A DNA stretch of 64,000 nt from Cacajao melanocephalus (GCA_963573385.1 CAUYLG010021491.1:62001-126000), one strand, 5' to 3'; shown: positions 11,212-24,088, counted from the first letter of the stretch. A program made the numbers and translations. The notes: generated from the letters alone by a model not told the origin.

Positions 11212-11445
11212 CCCGGACAACACAGGGAGACTCTTGTCTCTACAAAACAAACAACAACAACAAAACTAGCTGGGGGTGGTGATGCATGCCTGTGGTCCTA
11301 ACTGCTTGGGAGGCTGAGGCAAGAAAATTGCTTGAACCGGGAGTTGTAAGTTGCAGTGAGCTATCATTGTGTCACTGCACTCCAGCCCAGGTGACAGAGT
11401 AAGACTCATCTCTAAAAATAATAATAATGATAATAATAATAAAAG
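11212..11445 (+). mobile_element. Alu, sense, 5'-truncated
   Basis: It begins inside the left monomer ('gcccggacaacacaggg') and continues through 'ggaggctgaggcaagaaaat' and 'actgcactccagcccaggt'. It ends in an AAT-rich tail (11415-11443). Divergence suggests an old subfamily. Confidence 0.92.
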
Positions 11446-11454
11446 GATTCTTTA

Positions 11455-11720
11455 AAATGGGTAGATTTTCCCATGATCTATTACCATTTACCAAGTGAGT
11501 TTTAACTGGAAAGTCATGGAGGAGAGAAAAGTCTTGGGTGGCTCCAAATTTTCCAGCCTGGGAAGCTAGGACAATAGAAGCGATATTAATGAGAATTAGA
11601 GAAAGAAAACTATTTTGGTAAGAAGGCAATATTGACTTTGGATATGGTCTATTTGAAGTGATTTGGAACATCTAAGTGAAGATTCCACTTGGAACTATGA
11701 GAAGCTGATCAGAAATAAAA
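11455..11720 (-). mobile_element. Possible L2-like antisense remnant
   Basis: The order near 11520 ('gtcttgggtggctcc'), then 'gaacatctaagtgaagatt' near 11664, resembles an upstream antisense ancient-LINE consensus. Tentative. Confidence 0.35.
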
Positions 11721-12579
11721 AATAATGACAAATTCAGGAGTCATCATCATATTTTGTACCTGTAGATCTCTCCTAAATGTCATAGATGTATTAGTCCCCA
11801 TCCACTTGTATTTAAGAGAAAGAATGCACTGGCCTGTGAACCACTCAGCCGAACAGTCCCTGTTGGCCCATCCTCAAGAGGAAGGGAATCGCCCCTGAGT
11901 GACTCCTGCAAGCCCCACTCTATATGTTAATACTTTTAATGGGTTTGTCGTGATGAGAATTCAGAAGCTAGAAATTGGTCTATTTTCATTCCCATTCAAC
12001 TGATAAGGGGTGGTCAGTGAGACACTTTAAGCCCCAGGAGATTATGGGCTTAGACTTTGCTGCCTATATGACTAAGGAGGCCACAATTTCTGATAATTTT
12101 TCCTCCCAGAGGGTAGAGAAAGGGAATGAGGAAACTATTAGTCTGGCCCTAATTCTGAACTGCAAGTAGAAATTGGTTGATGAAGTAGAAGTGATTGAAA
12201 CCTGGGGGGAAAAGTATCCACACCATGTCATCTTGACGTGACAACCAGCGGTGAGGAGGCTGGACCTTGTCAGATGTGCCCCCTTGACTTCAAGAGGGCT
12301 GGCATTTTAGCAGGACAGGAGAGCAGTTAGGCACAATTTTACAGCAAAATTCTGAAAGGGAAGAAAGCTTAAGAGAACTGGAAAACATTCAAGAATAGGA
12401 TTCTAACTATGTAGTTTCAAATGATCTTAGAGAGTAAGCAAAGGGAGGCTTAATGAAACTCAGGATGAATAAGAGAACAGAAAATTCCTGACAAGTACAG
12501 ATTTTCAAATGACATGCAGAGCTTTTTAATAAAAGAGGCACAATTTTTTCCAAATAAATAAAACTTACATTCTCAGGAT
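11721..12579. other. Unassigned
   Basis: No gene or confident repeat. It may be an unrecognised old LTR or LINE. The frame at 11975-12169 has no domain. Confidence 0.4.
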
Positions 12580-12770
12580 AACTAAGATTTATTTAGTTAG
12601 ACTGAGCCTTCCAAATGATTTATGCTACTTATGTTAATTCATACAGGGAAGACTGAGGCTCAGAGGTACTCGATGACAGGTGGAGCTTTCTTAGTGACAC
12701 AGCCATGAATACAGCCAAGTTTTTCTAAATCTTGGCCCAGGCTTTTCTCCAACACATCGGTGACTTCTAA
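12580..12770 (-). mobile_element. MIR SINE, antisense, diverged
   Basis: The blocks 'gactgaggctcagaggtact' (12651-12670) and 'agtgacacagccatgaata' match the antisense MIR core, and flanking sequence follows the expected order. Confidence 0.6.
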
Positions 12771-13045
12771 ACAATCATTTGAGAATTCCGAGGTGATCCT
12801 TGTTGCACCCCATTCCTCACCATCCAAGCCCACGTTCAGCTGAGTTTGCGTTCAGTTTTACACATACGGCAATAACGTATGATTTAATTTTAAAATGAAT
12901 TTTGCTAAAATGTTCAAACACGTGCACCACCGCATGCCACTTCATTGAGAATAACTCCCCAAATACTGAACCCTGAGAACATTGAACCATATTGTGAGTT
13001 AAATTAAAATGGCGGCTCAAATAAATTTGCATTAAAAATATTAAA
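12771..13045. other. Unassigned
   Basis: Several CpGs survive (near 12831-12875 and 12920-12933), but no gene or repeat is recognised. Confidence 0.4.
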
Positions 13046-13327
13046 TACAGGCACGAGCCACCATTCTCAGCCTTGGGAGGTGGGCGGATCACTTGAGATC
13101 AGGAGTTTGAGATCAGCCTGGCCAACATGGTGAAACCTCATTTCCACAAAAAAATACAAAAAATTAGCTGGCTGTGTTGGTGTATGCCTATAATCCCAGC
13201 CACTCAGGAGGCTGAGTTTTGAGAATCGCTTGAACCTGGGAGATGGAAGTTGCAGTGAGCCAAGATTGTGCCATTGCACTCCAGCCTGAGCGACAGAGTG
13301 AGACTCTGACTCAAAAACAAAAAAACT
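13046..13327 (+). mobile_element. Alu, sense, with inverted 5' head
   Basis: From 13073 the element is an ordinary sense Alu ('ttgggaggtgggcgg...') to an A-rich tail at 13313-13327. The first 27 nt (13046-13072) are the reverse complement of an Alu head, and about 12 nt of the head-body junction are missing. The antisense frame 13067-13348 is Alu-derived. Confidence 0.92.
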
Positions 13328-14684
13328 AAGTACAAGTATCATTCTCAAAAAAGCTAGGGCATATAAGCAAAGAGGAGAGAGGAATTCCAGATCTGTAAGA
13401 AGCTTCGGAAAGCCTAGAGCTAGGAATTGATGGAAGTTTCTAAAAATAAAAGTGAAAATACATTTTAAAGATTATATTTAGAAGATGACAGTCAAGGACT
13501 ACAGCTTTGCTAATTTTTTTGTTTTGTTTTTAGACAATTATGGTACTTGGACTTAACTGTATCTTGATCTTTAACATATATACAAGTATCTAATACAATC
13601 TTAAAAATATTTAAACCACTAATTCCAAACCTAATGGATTATAATCTGGCAGTTATTTATCCAAATACTTTTGGAAAATAAGGTTGAACTTTCAATATCC
13701 ATGGCTGATTGTTTGGCTAGAAAATGTATGGTTTTACACATTCACTCAGATAGGTACCATTCCAATTTCTGTCCTTTGCCTTCTTCTTTTTCCCAGACCT
13801 TTGTCTTGTGTTTGGCTAATAATGATGGCCTCTCAGATTTTTGGACTCCCCCCAGTCCTGAGCACCCAGTGAGTCTTGTTAATGGTGAGCTGCAGCCATT
13901 TGATTTTTCTTTGGTTCCTGCTGCACAGAACTCTCTCAGGGCACTTTGTGACCTGCCTGCTTCTTGCTTTCTGCTGAATCTGCGTGTGCAGAGGCTGGAT
14001 CATGTCAAGTCCTTGTGTTACCTGGCTGCCTTCAAAACTTCTGGCTCAGCACCTCTCGATTTTGCTCATGTTTATTTAGAAAATAATTTAGGATCAACCG
14101 AAGAAAGAAATATTTTCTGCTACATATGCAAGAGGACTCTTCATGAAGATAATATTTGGTCTCTTACCACGTTGGAGTCCTGACTTAGCTGGGTGTTTGG
14201 ATGTTGCTATGGAGCATGAGGGCCAGGGGTTTCTGTTTTGGTTTCTTCAAGATTGTTATTCTGCCCTTTGCTCTAAACCAATGCCTACTGTACTCAGAGG
14301 CTTGCTTTTTTCCTGGGGAAAAAAGGGCACATGTGCAGCTGATGTGCCCTGCATTTTTCTGGCCTTTGTGTATTTTTCTGCCCTGGCTCTGACTGCGACC
14401 GTGGTTTCATGCATTTGCCTCCCCAGTTTTCTCCCCTAAAATGTTTAATTTATGTAGCTCATAACCCTAACCTATATCTTCAGCCTCATCACCTTAAGCT
14501 CCTTCCACACTGAATTAATAACTGATCACTAAACTTACTACACCTTTGCATAACTGTGCTCCTTAAGTGTTCTTCTCTCTGTAAATATCCTTGAATATTT
14601 GTCTCTCTTTTGTGATGCCTTTCTGAATCTCTCAGGCAGAACCCACATGAGTTTTGATCTGGCATAATGTTTGATACATTATGT
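13328..14684. other. Unassigned; contains the second-longest frame in the window
   Basis: The plus frame 13671-14183 (170 codons) is the longest that lies outside recognised repeats. It has scattered cysteines, no signal peptide, no membrane segment and no family motif. A second frame, 14143-14439, overlaps its end. The segment could be unique non-coding DNA or an unrecognised old retroelement. It is not called as a gene. Confidence 0.4.
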
Positions 14685-14985
14685 TTGTTTATTCATTTAT
14701 TGTGTCGGTATGTTTTATTAATCACCTACTGTGTAAGGTATGTTACTATTAATCACATACTGTTAATTACTGACCTACACTGTAAGGCACTGAAGATAGA
14801 GCAACAAATAAAGCAGATATGATCTCCAATAGCAGTGATCGAAAGGACAGATGATTTGAAAAGTACCAACAATTAACTTAGGGTGAACATAGAGCAGGAG
14901 AATAATGTATTATAGTTTGGGGCTTTGAAAAGGCTTCATTCAGGGCAAATTTTTCAGCTGTGAGCCTGAACCCTTGACAGAAGTA
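14685..14985 (-). mobile_element. L2 LINE fragment, antisense
   Basis: The 'ttaatcacctactgtgtaag' block (14718-14737) and 'ggcactgaagatagagcaac' (14786-14805) follow the L2 antisense 3' order. 'caccta/cacata' blocks recur at 14723 and 14753. Confidence 0.7.
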
Positions 14986-15070
14986 GGAACAATGTATATA
15001 CCTATGTATTCCCATACGTAGTGCCTAGTAGTCTCTCAACAAAAGCCCATGGGACAAATGAATGACTTAA
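14986..15070 (+). mobile_element. L2 LINE 3' tail, sense
   Basis: 'gtagtgcctagtagtctctc' (15018-15037) leading to 'gacaaatgaatgactta' resembles the terminal L2 tail. Confidence 0.5.
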
Positions 15071-16021
15071 TGTACTATATTCTGCCAGTGGCAGTTTGAG
15101 AACCTCATTCAAATTTAATTTCTGCCAACCCATCATAACGTGGTTCTAAGACATGGGGGTAAATTGTGTTTGTGCATATATATCCATGTTTAGTCAGAAA
15201 GAATTTAATGAACATACATACACACATATGGCACATGATCTTGAAAATCTTTTTGCATGTCCTCAAAAATAAAGCAATTTTCCAAACTCTAGGCTAGTTG
15301 AAAGAATCTTCGGCCATGGAACCTACTGGAATTTGTAGTGGATGCTCTGCCCAAACCAGGCCCTCCCCTAGTTTCTCAGAGAGTTGCCAACAGAAAGCCT
15401 TTGGGTCCAGCCCTCTCTGTGAGGTGTCCTCAGCTAAAGAGAACATCTTACTCAGGGCTACCTTTCATGCCAGTCCTGAGCATCTGATAACTGGTTCATG
15501 AGGTAGCTATAAAAGTATAACTCTCAACTCAGGATGACTCTGAAGGACCACTGGAGGCCCAGAGCTCCTTGGGAAGCTGGCTGAAGGCTTTTTCCTGACT
15601 GCCCAGGTCCTCCGTCTCTGCACAAACCTGCTTCCTTCTCTTCTGCACCAGTGATATTCCAAGTCTTCCCTAATAATCTTGTCCTCTAGTCTCTGTCTCA
15701 GAATCAGCTTCCCAGAGAAACTAACTTGCCAGAGGGCTCAATGTGGTCCAAGAAGAAAGCATCTGCCTTCGCCGTGTGAGTTCTAAGAATACCACCGAAT
15801 AAGGCAAAAGAATAAGAGATGGGGAACCAAAACTCCACTGTTATAACTGATGAAGCTAATATTGAAAACTGTGGCATCTATCTGTGGGCAGACAACCTTG
15901 CCTCATCTCACGTAATAGATTTACACCCTCTTATTCTCCAGTAGTGCTAGTCTGGGCAAGACTGTCTCCACAGAGACAAAGCCTGATCCTGTAAAGATAC
16001 TGCAAGTGACAGGTGGAGTTT
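15071..16021. other. Unassigned
   Basis: No gene or confident repeat. The 67-codon frame 15298-15501 has no recognisable motif. The segment 15600-15760 may be an old LTR or L1 trace but cannot be named. Confidence 0.4.
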
Positions 16022-16072
16022 GAATCCAGCCTGGGTAACATAGCAAGACCACGTCTCTAACAATAACAACAC
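16022..16072 (+). mobile_element. Alu-related monomer fragment
   Basis: About 50 nt ('tccagcctgggtaacatagc' at 16033-16052, then 'aagaccacgtctcta') match an Alu/FLAM internal segment, with a short A-rich end. Confidence 0.7.
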
Positions 16073-17594
16073 AAAAGGTACTATAAGGAAGGGCAGAGAG
16101 AAGGAAAGAGAGCTAGGCATGCCCAGATCTTGCAATTCACCTGCCCAATAGAGACATCTCATAGTGTTGTATCAGATCTCTGTTGACTCCAGTAGAGATG
16201 GTATCAGATTTGAGAAGCTGAAAAAAAGACCCAGAGCTAGCCATCAAAACATAGGATTTATTGGGGAGACTTACATGTAGGAATTCAGTGGCACTGGGAT
16301 GGACAGGAAGACAGTTATCGTTTGTAAAAAGCATGCAGTTTATATAGTATTTTCACTTAACATCCTCCACCTTGCAACCTCCATTTAACCTGAACCAAAG
16401 CCTTGATCCCCTATATGGCCTACATTCCAAGGGTTTGAAGGTTTTTCATGTATAAAAAATAAATCTTCATGTTGGCCGCTCCCAGATTCCTTAACTTGGA
16501 ACTCCAAACCAACACTCTTTTTAGACCTTAAAGTCATCCTCAGAATATGCTGCAGTTATAACTGTCAGGTGCCTCTGCCATACACATGGCAGGGAGTTAG
16601 AAAGTGAGAGAAAGGCCAAGATGGTCACCCCAGTGGTACTCCTACCCCATGGAAGGAATTCTAGGATTTGGCAGCAGCCACTGCTTTTCTCTCACAGTAT
16701 GCCCAGAGGCAAGCTTCTGGTTGCAGGAGCAGGAAAGCCAGAGCTCTAGTCTGGTTGGGAGATTCCTCACTACAGGCTAGCTAATGTGCATTTGATATTT
16801 GCTCCTGTTGTGGATGTATTCAAAATGATAATGAAATGAAACTCACAATCACAAAAACAAAGATAATTTTCAGTGCTTGTATCCAGGGCTCCAGGATGAA
16901 TCCCTTTGCTACTTATTCTGAGCTGGATTGCTCTTGTTCATTTTGATAGGGAGTATTTTCAATAGAAGACAATTGACATACATATATACACATATTCACA
17001 CAAGCATAAAAGAATGCTTATCTGATGTATAAATTAGTCTACAAATGACGGTGGAGATAGGTATAAAAAAAGAAAAAGAAATAAGAGAAACTGATTTCTA
17101 TTTTTTCTTCTAGATTTAGGTTGATTATAAAACAATAATATTAAAGGACATTTTAAGAGAACACAATTCTGTTTTGGCAAAATTTTATCAATGCAGTGTG
17201 TTTTGTATTTCCATCATGTTTTGTCCATAAATATTAGTATTTCTGCATACACACAAATTTGGATAACTTTTTTATTTTGCTACTTGGTGTTTTTAATGAT
17301 CACTTTTAATGTTACATTAATATTCTCTCTCATTAGTTTACAGCAACTTATCTAACTATTCCGTGCTTACTAGATATTTAGAGTGATTCTAAATTTTGTG
17401 ATAGTAGATGCATCTGCTTTTAAAAATAACAGACGTAAAATGCAACAAGTAATTTTTAAACTATTCACTTTTTTTGAAAATATATGAATCATAAATACAT
17501 ATAAAATCTTAGAGGAATTTAGTTTTAAGCTGTAATTTGAAGGATGGGCAAGGCTTGGTAGTTTTTGCTGTGCATCTGTTTCATGTCACATTAA
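16073..17594. other. Unassigned; AT-rich in its right half
   Basis: The left half (16140-16800) has the composition of an old LTR, but I cannot name a family. The right half is AT-rich without genes. No RNA gene seen. Confidence 0.4.
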
Positions 17595-17715
17595 GATCAC
17601 TCTTTACTGTGGCTACTGATGAGACTGTGAAGTCCTTCATGGCAGTGACTGTATTGTCTAAATTTGTGTCTGGAAGGCTTTGAAGGTGTAGTAGGCATTC
17701 AAGCAGTGTTGATGC
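17595..17715 (+). mobile_element. L2 LINE 3' end, sense
   Basis: 'gactgtgaagtccttcatgg' (17623-17642) followed by 'cagtgactgtattgtctaa' and 'gtagtaggcattcaagc' is the L2 3' terminal order. Confidence 0.7.
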
Positions 17716-18059
17716 AATAACATAATTTAATTAAAAATGAATGTAGAGAGTGGGGCATTATCACAGACAACTCTAGAAGGCCCAGGAGAATACTTCCTTC
17801 CTCTTTTTGGTGGCTTAACAGACAGCTGGTGTGAATTGTGCAGAAACAAGGCCTTTGGTTGATGTCAGTGGCCCTGGAAAGCAGAGCTGCTGTCTGGATA
17901 CTCAAATGAAACCTTGACCCTTGATCTGTGTGCTCCTTAGCGATGTTTCTGAGCCTGGAGTTCCTTTCCTACTTTCTAGAGATCTTAGAGAAGCTAGGTG
18001 TTCTCTAGCTCCCCTAGGCAAGCCTATAAGTAAGTACCATGGTGTGGGGCAAGGCTTGA
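17716..18059. other. Unassigned
   Basis: Nothing recognised. Confidence 0.45.
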
Positions 18060-18401
18060 TGTATTGGTCTGTTTTCACACTGCTGTAAAGATACTACCTG
18101 AGAAAGAGTTATTTATAAAGGAAAGAGGTTTAATTGGCTCACAGTTCCTCGTGGCTGGAAAGACCTTAGGAAACTTACAGTTACGCACATCTTCATAAAG
18201 TGGCAGGAGAGAGAGAGCAAACAGGAGACACTGACACTTTTAAACCGTCTGATCTCATGAGACCTCCCTCACAATCACAAGAACAGAATGGAAGAAACTG
18301 CCCTCAGGATCCAGACACCTCCCACCAGGTCTCTCCCTCTACACTTAAGGATTACAGTTTGAGATGAGATTTGGGTGGTGACACAGAGCCAAAACATATC
18401 C
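18060..18401 (-). mobile_element. THE1/MST-type MaLR solo LTR, antisense
   Basis: It opens 'tgtattggtctgttttcaca' and continues with 'gaggtttaattggctcacag' (18126-18145) and 'ccagacacctcccaccaggt'. It ends with 'gatgagatttgggtggtgac' and 'ccaaaacatatc'. Confidence 0.92.
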
Positions 18402-18805
18402 CTTGCTGTCTTTGCCCTGTGCTCCTGGGAGCAAGTCCAGCCTACTGGCTGAGGCAGGCACTTTTTGCTGAAACTTTGATTATAGTAGTTTTTAAATACC
18501 TATACCTAGACCATGTTATTGAATAATGAGATTCAGGGGCAGCATACATTCTGCTACTTATCTGCTTCTAAGTTTTTCCAAATAAACCTTATTAATATCT
18601 GTACTATGTGATCCTAGGGACCCCCTTACATAACACACACACAGAGAATAGTCACTGAAGAGAAATAGTTCAGTTTTAGTGATAGCATGAGGCAAGAGTC
18701 AGATGTAGAGACAAAATAATCAACAAAGGCACAGAAACATAATCATGCATAGATACTAAAATTAGTGGAGTTAAAGTTACACTAACAGGTAACAAGACTT
18801 TGAGT
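18402..18805. other. Unassigned
   Basis: A short CA-rich patch lies near 18631-18642. Nothing else recognised. The right end may already belong to the L1 that follows. Confidence 0.4.
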
Positions 18806-20350
<1,545 letters not shown>

Positions 20351-21131
20351 TCAAAGGATTTTTCTTAATCTCATATTATAAATTTTTGTGAATACACAGT
20401 ATGAAGGATCAAAATTACCTGCCTTATCCTAACCCCCATCTGATGATATCACACAAAGATAGCAGCTGACCTGCATGCTTGGGTGCAGTAGCATGTGATT
20501 CAAGGAAGGCCAAATTGTGGGTTGGTCAAGAACTGGATTATAGTAAAATAATAATCCAAACCAGATCACTTACACTGGCAAGACTCCCAGTAAGTCCAGA
20601 GGATGGGGTCTTACTATGCACGTAATTTTACTTAATGTCCTACCTATACTCAATAATTCTCAGCCTTTCCTCCCTCCATCACTGCTAATTTCTGCCAGAT
20701 CATGACTATGTCCAGCTCCAGCCCTAAGTCTATGAGTTCAACCTGTAACTCTACTGATGAATTATTCAATGGATTTTGCATACTGCCATTCTTCCATTCT
20801 CCATCTATAGTACTAATGTTGTGTTCTCTTCTCTTAACATTGTTTAACCATCTGTTAACCTAGCCTTCTGCCCAAGGGGGCTAGTGGGGAGGAGTGATTT
20901 GAAGGTTCTGCTGAAGCGCTTTACAGTTGGGGATAGTCCATTAATTGTTGATTTTGTTTGTATTCAGCATTCTGCTTCTATCCTGGTTTTAATTGATGTG
21001 AGCATGCCCAGGGGCTTGTGCTGGACCCAGCTGTATAAATTAAATAAATAAACAAAGAAATAAATAAATGAAGTAAATCTTTCCTGGAATAAATAGATAA
21101 TATAGTTTTCTTAAGCTTTTTTTTTTTCCCA
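20351..21131. other. Unassigned; AAAT-rich patch at 21034-21080
   Basis: No gene or named repeat. A degenerate AAAT microsatellite lies near 21034-21080, and a T-run (21118-21127) immediately precedes the 137-bp duplicated unit. Confidence 0.45.
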
Positions 21132-21268
21132 ACAGTGCTTGTACATGTGCCCTGAGGCTTATATATGAGGGATGCATCTAAAGTTTAAAGAAATAAATAA
21201 TAAGCATATAAGCATCCAAAGCTAAAGACAAAATCACATAATTACACCCTTTTTTCTTAGTGTGGAAG
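21132..21268. repeat. 137-bp direct repeat, copy 1
   Basis: It matches 21528-21664 at 133 of 137 positions with no gaps. It is not recognised as a known transposon. Flanks on both sides are unrelated to those of copy 2. Confidence 0.97.
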
Positions 21269-21527
21269 CTATGCGGGGGATTTGGATTATTTCATTCTTT
21301 TCATTCCACTTGCCCCTTTGTTTAAGATTGGTCTGGGGTTGCCATTGCCTCTGATAGTTTCTTTTGAAGGTAAAACAAAAGCAAAACAAAATAAGCGAAT
21401 TAAAAGAAATAAAATATCCATGGCATATTGTAGTGCTGCCCACAGGGTAACGAAGAATTCTGAAGAACTGATGTTTTTCTCTTACAGGGGATAGTTGAAA
21501 TCTGTCACAGTTCAAATGCAGGCTGTG
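21269..21527. other. Spacer between the 137-bp repeats
   Basis: Two opposing frames (21234-21542 minus, 21282-21494 plus) overlap here; neither shows a domain. An inverted repeat starts at 21502. Confidence 0.5.
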
Positions 21528-21664
21528 ACAGTGCTTGTACATGTGCCCTGAGGCTTATATATGAGGGATGCATCTAGAGTTTAAAGAAATAAATAATAAG
21601 CATATAAGCATCCATAGCTAAAGACAAAATCACATAATTACACTGTTTTTTCTTAGTGTGGAAG
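21528..21664. repeat. 137-bp direct repeat, copy 2
   Basis: Offset from copy 1 by exactly 396 nt, four substitutions. Its left boundary falls inside the right arm of a perfect 9-bp inverted repeat (arms 21502-21510 and 21523-21531, 12-nt loop). Confidence 0.97.
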
Positions 21665-21734
21665 AATTCTGTAGGCACAGAGACAGAGCTCACAGTGTGA
21701 GCAAACTCAGTATTCACACTTGAAGAGAGGCTTT
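21665..21734. other. Unassigned
   Basis: Short segment between the duplication and an LTR-like end. Nothing recognised. Confidence 0.45.
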
Positions 21735-21975
21735 AAATATGCTTCACGTCTCTTGCCCTTACGTGTGAACAACTTGCCAAGGTGGGGGCTGCTCGCTGAA
21801 CTTGCCCCCAGAATAAGAAAACTGAGGCCAGCTGGAAAGCTGACCTGGATTGTGCCACACCTAAGCCACCGCAGGCCCTCAGACCCCGACTGAGAAAGAA
21901 AGTTTTGTTGTGGTAAAGCACTGAGATTTGGTGGTGTATTTTATGAAGGCAAAAAGCCACTTAATACAGACACCA
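21735..21975 (+). mobile_element. LTR-like 3' end, sense (family uncertain)
   Basis: The terminal 'gtaaagcactgagatttggt' (21914-21933) and 'cacttaatacaga' resemble the common MaLR/ERVL LTR ending. The antisense frame 21733-21960 lies across it. Confidence 0.45.
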
Positions 21976-22184
21976 TGGTTTCTTCAAATTTCCAGAGATA
22001 AAATCATAAAGCCTAGAAATAGCAAAGAGTCTTGCTGATGGCACAGGATTTCTTGTATCTCTACCATCCCATCCTGGAGTTGGCCACACTTCTGTCTCCG
22101 ATATTGGAAGATGAACTCTTTCAGAGGAAGGTTCTATTAGCAGGGTTTCCTCTAAGACGACTGCCTTATGTTGGGGAGGCAAAT
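21976..22184. other. Unassigned
   Basis: Overlapping short frames on both strands (21961-22217), none with a recognisable motif. Confidence 0.4.
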
Positions 22185-22805
22185 GAGTACTATAGTGTGA
22201 GGACACGGGGCTTCTGAAGTCAGACAGACATGAGTTTGAAATACATGTCAGAGAAAAACCTAAGAGAGTTAAATTTAATACAGTTTATTTGTGCAAGAAA
22301 AAGTTTCTAAAACAGAGCAGCATTTCAGATGAAGATGGTTCAGCATGCCCCACCTCCAATGTGGTGAGCTATGTTTATAACCAGAATGCAGCATATGACA
22401 TACAAAGATGACCTGGTACCCGATTCTATCCTTATTTGGTCATAAATTGGCCACCTTCAGTCCCAGATTTGCTGAGGGATGGGCTGCTATGATTGGCTGA
22501 GACTGACGAGCTTGCTTACACGGATATATTCCTAGGTTCAGTGACATTTTGTTTACGTATCAAGCTAGGTTACAGTTGACAACCATACAGAGGCCACTTT
22601 GGGCCAGACTTTATTAACCAAATATAGAGGCCCCTTTGAGCCACACTTAAATTAACTTGTGGTTCTGCCACCTACTAGCTTTGTGATCTTGGGCTTTGAA
22701 TGCTAGTTTCCTTATTTGATTGAATGGAAATAATACTGTACACTTCCTAGCATTAAATGAGATGATGCCTGGTACATAGTAAAGGCTCAAGAAATGGTTA
22801 TTCTT
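22185..22805 (+). mobile_element. MIR SINE, sense, split by a ~410-nt insertion
   Basis: The MIR 5' part (22185-22244, '...ctgaagtcagacagacatga...') resumes at about 22655 with 'gttctgccacctactagctt' and runs to 'aggctcaagaaatggttatt' near 22783-22802. The intervening DNA is foreign to the MIR. Confidence 0.8.
22245..22655. mobile_element. Unidentified insertion within a MIR
   Basis: About 410 nt interrupt a collinear MIR, so the segment arrived as an insertion. Composition and length fit a solo LTR of uncertain family. It contains two similar 'agaggcc-ctttg' blocks (22591 and 22627). No coding frame and no unambiguous target duplication. Confidence 0.55.
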
Positions 22806-23105
22806 CTTCTACCCTTGGACTACAGAATCTAATCCATCTTCCATAGGGCAAATTTTCAAATATATGAACACCATTTTTCATCCACTGTTCTTGTGCAATT
22901 AGCTTTTTGTGCCTTGGTTTGGGTAATTATCCAGATTAAATTTGTTCTGGTTATACACAGCTCAAGGGGCCAGCCAGGGGCTAGCTTTTCAGATTCTCAT
23001 TCTGCCACCTAATATATTTACTATAACTCTTAGCTTTGCATCAACCACAAGTTTGATCAGTATGTTGCCCATTTCCTCATCCTAATTGTTAATAAATATA
23101 CTGCA
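22806..23105. mobile_element. Possible ancient CR1/L3-like repeat
   Basis: The order 'tagctttgcatcaaccacaa' (23031-23050), 'gtttgatcagtatgttgcc', then 'taattgttaataaatatac' resembles a very old amniote LINE-type repeat I recall from conserved regions. Orientation and family are uncertain. Confidence 0.3.
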
Positions 23106-23837
23106 GGTGTTTCATTAGACGGGCTCTTGGAATCCTTTGTAGTTGTATGCTCACACGTATTGTATTCACACAACACTCAGGTGTTCAATGAACATGTAGT
23201 TTTATTATTTCCAATTACTGATCTAATCTTCCTCACAACCATCCCACCCAGTGTGTTTTAGGTAAAAAGAGCTTTATTTTAAACTTCCTAGCCCACAGTC
23301 ACTTAGTTTTTGCTGGTTTAAATATTCTGTTTATGAACTCTGTCTAAATAGGGGTGAATGCTCAGGATTTGCTTTCTCCCTTTTCGTTTTTCTAAATGGT
23401 ACCTGGGTAAGGTATTAACAGGTAACCTTGTGAAACTGAGGTAGGGCAGGGATTGGGGCTGGACCTCCTGCTGGTATTTGGGCTGGTCCCCACTGTGGTG
23501 GTGAGGGGAGGGTGGGGGAATGGTCGTTCTTGTCCCATCCTCTGCTGCTGTCCAGGCTGGGGTTTGTGGCTGATGCAACTCAGTGTCTGTTCTCCTGCAC
23601 AGGTAAGATTCCCACAGAGCTCAGTCATCACCCTAGCTGACTTGGACCCACTTCTTTTCACACCAGCCCTGTGGATGCTCTAAGGTCTGGCTCTGACTCC
23701 CACCTGGGCCTCAGCTTTGGAGGCCCAGCCTGTACCTCTAGGCCTCAGGTTCACTACGGACTCGTTCAATGCCCAGCCAGATTTTCAGCTAAACTGTAGA
23801 TATTTTATCATGGAAATTGGAAAAAAAACTTATAATT
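23106..23837. other. Unassigned, locally GC-richer
   Basis: The region 23400-23780 is richer in G+C than its surroundings and carries overlapping frames on both strands (23318-23683). A donor-like 'cacaggtaag' lies near 23598. I see no paired acceptor or domain. It may be an unrecognised LTR. Confidence 0.4.
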
Positions 23838-24088
23838 AAGAGTATAGACTGTGGAGCCAACCTTCCTGGGCTTGATGTCCAACTCTGCTGCTAATCAGCT
23901 GAGTGACCACAGACAAACTGCTTACCATACCTGTACCTCTGTTAGCTCATCAGTAAAATGGGGTCAATAACAGGACCTGCCTTATGGGGAAGATCCTTGT
24001 GAGGATTATATGAGCTTATGAATACATGTGAAGTTCTTAGAACTGTGCCTGGTAAGCACAGGGTCCATGCTGGGTAAGGATTAGCTAG
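23838..24088 (+). mobile_element. MIR SINE, sense, near full length
   Basis: The full MIR order is legible: 'gagtatagactgtggagcca' (23840-23859), 'ctgctaatcagctgagtgac', 'cagtaaaatggggtcaataa' (23951-23970), 'ttgtgaggattatatgagc' and a degraded tail. Confidence 0.92.

Noticed and set aside
23392..23683. Coding exon in the GC-richer block with a 'caggtaag' donor
   Set aside because: Overlapping frames on both strands, no acceptor at a sensible distance and no protein motif; more likely an unrecognised repeat.
23838..24088. tRNA gene suggested by the tRNA-like MIR head
   Set aside because: MIR derives from a tRNA. This copy is a diverged full MIR without a foldable cloverleaf or terminator.
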